A stretch of DNA of 64,000 nt from an uncultured Paracoccaceae bacterium (GTDB lineage: Bacteria > Pseudomonadota > Alphaproteobacteria > Rhodobacterales > Rhodobacteraceae): assembly GCA_951812305.1 (NCBI GenBank), contig CATOSB010000009.1:27744-91743 (forward strand), in the 5' to 3' direction. Under the pieces are notes generated by a model that ran no database searches, was not told the origin of the DNA, and saw only the letters and a program-made list of their open reading frames with translations. Shown one piece after another: positions 61,287 to 64,000 of the stretch (position 1 is its first letter; each line of letters begins with the position of its first letter). The translations under genes and the position numbers were made by a program.

Positions 61287-62465
61287 ATGGCTGACCTCAG
61301 CTACCATCACGGCACGCGACTGTCGGAATCCAATGAAACCCCTGTTCTGGTGCAGGTGGCGCAAACGGCTGTCGTGGGCCTTCTGGGCACGGCACCCGAT
61401 GCTGATGCTGGCAAGTTCCCCTTGAACACGCCGGTGCTGCTGAAGGGCACGCCAACCGATGCAGTTGGTATTGGTGACACGGGCACCCTGAAAGATGCGA
61501 TTGATGACGTGTTCGACCAGATCGGCGCATACACGGTTGTCATCCGCGTGGAAGAAGGCGTGGACCTTGCTGCCACTATGTCTAATCTGGTTGGTGACGC
61601 AACGGCGCGCACGGGTGTCCATGCGCTGCTGAAATCCGAACCGATGCTTGGCATCAAGCCACGCTTGATTGCGGCACCCGGCTTCACTTCCGGTGATGGC
61701 GCGGTTGCCAATCCTGTGGTCGCTGAACTGGTGGGTGTCTTGGATGCAATGCGGGCTGTTGCCTTTGTCGATGGTCCTGACACGGATGACGCCACTGCCA
61801 TCCTTTACCGTCAGCAGATCAATTCGCAGCGTGTCTATGTCGTGGACCCCAAAGTTCAGGTTTGGGACACGGCCACCAGCGCCTATGTCGCGCGGCCAGC
61901 ATCCGCACGGTTTGCAGGTGTTCAGGCGCGTGTCGATAAGACGTTGGGCTTCTGGCACTCGCTGTCGAACAAGGCCATCAACGGCATTGGCGGTGTGACC
62001 CGTCCGGTCACCTATGGCGCGCATTCGAACTATCTGAACGAAAACCACGTCAACACTGTCATCAACACCGGTGAAGGATACATCACTTGGGGCAACCGTG
62101 GCGCGACGGGTGATGACCTTTGGGTGTTCTTGGCTGTTCGCCGCACTGCAGATTTCATCAATGAAGCCATCGAAAAGGCTTACATGGAATTCGTGGACAA
62201 GCCGTTTTCGGCGGCAAACGTCAAGTTGATGATTGAGTCTGGCAATGCCGCGATGCGGACCTTCATTGCTGAAGGCGCAATCATCGGTGGTAAAGTCTGG
62301 CTGGACCAAGACCTGAACGAACCAACGCAGCTGGCTGCTGGCCGCATCACGCTGTCGCTTGATTTCGAACCGCCTGCACCGATGGAAGACATCCGCTTCA
62401 TCGCGCACCGCAACATCGAATATTATTTGGAATTGACCAAGGCGGCACTTCAGGCAACAGCCTAA
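61287..62465 (+). CDS. phage tail sheath protein (P2 FI type)
   Basis: 392 residues behind AAAGGAG. The order sheath, tube, E/E' and phrases such as VVGLLGTAPDAD, ALLKSEPMLGIKPRLIAAPG and FWHSLSNKAINGI are those of P2-type sheaths. It forms the contractile outer layer of a myovirus tail, unlike the tail of the Mu-like prophage to the left. Confidence 0.9.
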   Translation: MADLSYHHGTRLSESNETPVLVQVAQTAVVGLLGTAPDADAGKFPLNTPVLLKGTPTDAVGIGDTGTLKDAIDDVFDQIGAYTVVIRVEEGVDLAATMSNLVGDATARTGVHALLKSEPMLGIKPRLIAAPGFTSGDGAVANPVVAELVGVLDAMRAVAFVDGPDTDDATAILYRQQINSQRVYVVDPKVQVWDTATSAYVARPASARFAGVQARVDKTLGFWHSLSNKAINGIGGVTRPVTYGAHSNYLNENHVNTVINTGEGYITWGNRGATGDDLWVFLAVRRTADFINEAIEKAYMEFVDKPFSAANVKLMIESGNAAMRTFIAEGAIIGGKVWLDQDLNEPTQLAAGRITLSLDFEPPAPMEDIRFIAHRNIEYYLELTKAALQATA

Positions 62466-62557
62466 GTCCGGTCATTCCGCAAACCCAAGATGCAGATGCG
62501 CCGCCGGTGCATCTGCACTGATGCCATCAGATGAATGGCCCATTCAGGAGATATGAT

Positions 62558-63064
62558 ATGAAATCGACCCCGGCATTCCTGCTTCGCGATTGTGCGTTGT
62601 GGCTGAACGAAGATGTGAAGGTTGGCCAAGCGTCAGAAATGACGATTCCACCCTTCAAAGTGAAGACTGACAAAATCCGCAATGCGGGCATGGTGATGGA
62701 GCGCGAAATTCGCCAAGGCTATGAACGCGAAAACGCCAAGTTCAAGATGACCGCGCTGGACCCTGCGACGGTCGGTGCCATCAATGGCATGCAGGGCACG
62801 ACTGACACGCTGATGATTACCGGCGCGCTGGTCGATGAAGATGGCACTGTCACCAACGCGACGTGCTACCTGCGCGGCTTCCTGAAGGAAGCGGACTTTG
62901 GCAGCTGGAAATCTGGCGACAAGGCGGAAACTGACTACACGTTCGTGTGGGAATACCTGAAGCTGGAAATCGGTGGCGCTGAAATGATCGAAGCAGATGA
63001 TTTCAATGTCGCGGTCGGTGGGCAGTCGCAGACAAGCGACATCCGTGCCGCGCTTCTGTTGTAA
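62558..63064 (+). CDS. phage tail tube protein (P2 FII type)
   Basis: 168 residues behind CAGGAG. Beta-rich, with the P2 FII-like phrases LWLNEDVKVGQASEMTIPPF and MEREIRQGYERENAKFKMT. Forms the inner tube under the sheath. Confidence 0.9.
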   Translation: MKSTPAFLLRDCALWLNEDVKVGQASEMTIPPFKVKTDKIRNAGMVMEREIRQGYERENAKFKMTALDPATVGAINGMQGTTDTLMITGALVDEDGTVTNATCYLRGFLKEADFGSWKSGDKAETDYTFVWEYLKLEIGGAEMIEADDFNVAVGGQSQTSDIRAALLL

Positions 63065-63076
63065 GGGGTCACACAA

Positions 63077-63451
63077 ATGGACCTACCAATTGAAGTTCCG
63101 CTGACGCGGCCTGTCACGGTCGATGACCAGACCTATGACAAGCTGATGTTCGATGAACCCGACCTTGACACCCAAATTGCCTATGCGGAACTGGAAGCAT
63201 CTTTTCCAGAACCCAAGATGGTGAAACAGGAAGACGGTTCTGAACTGGCCGTGCATTCACCTATCACGGCAGCAAAGGTGAACCGCTTTTGGTTGGCGCG
63301 CCTGTCGGGTGTGTCTGAAGCCGTGGTTGGCAAAATCAAGGACTCGGACCTTGAGGCTGTCAACGCTGCAGCGGAAGCTGTCTTGGGTTTCCAAGCGGCC
63401 AAGGGCAAAGGTGCTGGTGACGGTTCGGGAAACGAACGCCCGGCAAAGTAG
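63077..63451 (+). CDS. tail assembly protein E (P2-like)
   Basis: 124 residues. Opens MDLPIEVPLTRPVTVDDQTY, a common start of P2-like E proteins, and ends ERPAK. With the -1 extension it forms E+E', the chaperone of tape measure assembly. Directly follows the tube gene. Confidence 0.85.
   Translation: MDLPIEVPLTRPVTVDDQTYDKLMFDEPDLDTQIAYAELEASFPEPKMVKQEDGSELAVHSPITAAKVNRFWLARLSGVSEAVVGKIKDSDLEAVNAAAEAVLGFQAAKGKGAGDGSGNERPAK
63427..63433 (+). promoter_or_regulatory. -1 frameshift site GGGAAAC
   Basis: In the E frame the codons are TCG GGA AAC, so the heptamer G GGA AAC is positioned exactly as X XXY YYZ. The -1 frame is open from 63421 to 63600 and closed upstream, so the slip must occur here. 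Confidence 0.75.
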
Positions 63452-63600
63452 CGGAAGACCTGCGCTTTGCCGCTGGCTTTGTGGCATTGGTGTTTTCGAC
63501 GCCACTGCCGCAGGTCTTGGTGATGAAGATGTCAGATTTCAACAAATGGCACGATGCTGCACAGAAGGTGTGGGACGCGACACGTTTGAAGTTTGAATAG
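63433..63600 (+). CDS. E' extension of tail assembly protein, read by -1 frameshift
   Basis: About 55 residues (VAEDLRFAAGFVALVFSTPL onward, ending TRLKFE). It has no start codon of its own near the 5' end, as expected for E'. The tape measure gene that should follow is missing because the IS982 copy lies 230 bp downstream. Confidence 0.7.
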   Translation, partial: RTPGKVAEDLRFAAGFVALVFSTPLPQVLVMKMSDFNKWHDAAQKVWDATRLKFE

Positions 63601-63602
63601 CC

Positions 63603-63821
63603 TTAGTCGTCAGCCAGTGACTGCTGAAAAGCATTTAGCGTGTCCCGGTCGTTTGAACGGTCGGGGCCGCTTTGATGGGTGCATGCCCGGTAAAGAATGA
63701 ACAGCAGCAGTGCAAATGCGCCTGCGCCCCAAATCCCGCCCGCATAAACACCCAAGACAACCGTCGCAGCGATGGCGGCAGCTATCATCAAAATGGCAAA
63801 TATCATCGCGAAAATATCCAT
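63603..63821 (-). CDS. small two-helix membrane protein
   Basis: 72 residues; opens with a hydrophobic stretch (MIFAILMIAAAIAATVVLGV) and a second helix (GAGAFALLLFILYRA). It is on the strand opposite to the tail genes and ends 2 bp after E'. A phage superinfection or immunity protein is possible; unknown. Confidence 0.5.
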   Translation of the reverse strand: MDIFAMIFAILMIAAAIAATVVLGVYAGGIWGAGAFALLLFILYRACTHQSGPDRSNDRDTLNAFQQSLADD

Positions 63822-63833
63822 GCCTTACACATA

Positions 63834-64000
63834 ACCTGAGTTCTGGATAAGCGCTATATCTGGTATTCGACCTGCCTGATTGTTTCCGGCACGGTTATGG
63901 GTCCCATTTTAACTTTGGTTTTCCCGAGCATATAGGCTGCGACACACGAGATGAGGTGTACGAATGCGTTGGCAGGCGATCTGTGTCGAGTGTGTTCCAG
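63834..64000 (-). mobile_element. IS982-family element, copy 2 (partial, runs off window)
   Basis: End ACCTGAGTTCTGG at 63834 and the transposase C-terminus (stop at 63854) match copy 1 in inverted orientation, with at least one base difference (GAGCAT versus GAGCCT). With copy 1 it brackets the P2-like fragment. Confidence 0.85.

Noticed and set aside
63385..63391. GGGTTTC in the E gene as a frameshift site
   Set aside because: It fits the heptamer rule, but a -1 shift there meets a stop within about ten codons (63418); the GGGAAAC site at 63427 leads to the E' frame.

Overview
The window is a mosaic of mobile DNA from a GC-rich alphaproteobacterium, most likely a member of the Rhodobacterales. 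That placement rests on base composition and on the style of the Mu-like phage and conjugation genes; no host housekeeping gene or RNA gene is visible. It may be a chromosome or a large plasmid.

Positions 1-34,458 are most of a Mu-like transposable prophage with a siphovirus-type tail. The minus strand from 10,012 down to 1 carries a late arm: I-type protease/scaffold, decoration protein, major capsid, head completion, tail tube, frameshifted tail chaperone, tape measure and DUF1833. The plus strand from 10,132 to 14,275 carries endolysin, a likely anti-CBASS sponge, spanins, a DUF6765 cargo gene and an adenine methylase. A repressor with two S24 domains (14,618-16,033, minus) faces the early operon (16,095-27,226, plus), which has transposase A, ATPase B, DUF3164, GemA, a second methylase and a Mor-type activator. 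The other late arm (27,359-34,458, plus) carries DUF2730, both terminase subunits, portal and a MuF head protein. Four copies of a 16-bp palindrome, each with a -10-like hexamer exactly 34 bp from the dyad centre, lie ahead of the late and cargo units and are read here as Mor-type activator sites.

Positions 34,459-36,456 are conjugative-plasmid-like (Toprim protein, TraB-like protein) and are cut by an IS3 element. Positions 37,969-53,254 are a defence island: a four-gene minus-strand operon (wHTH-Fic, SIR2-APAZ, short Argonaute, DUF6602 nuclease-like), i.e. a SPARSA-type short-Argonaute system with extra partners, and two divergent genes with nuclease-like motifs across a set of four direct repeats. 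The SIR2-APAZ gene is split by a 7.3-kb IS1595-family element with perfect ends and target duplication. That element carries cargo (HNH remnant, PIN-domain pair) and has itself been hit by two IS66 copies and one IS4 copy.

Positions 53,255-60,193 are an IS scrapyard (IS4, IS3 fragment, internally deleted IS21, IS256 fragment, IS66, IS982). Positions 60,194-63,821 are a fragment of a second, P2-like contractile-tail phage (SNase, sheath, tube, E/E' frameshift pair) lying between two inverted IS982 copies; the second copy runs off the window.

No tRNA, rRNA, CRISPR array or replication origin was recognised.
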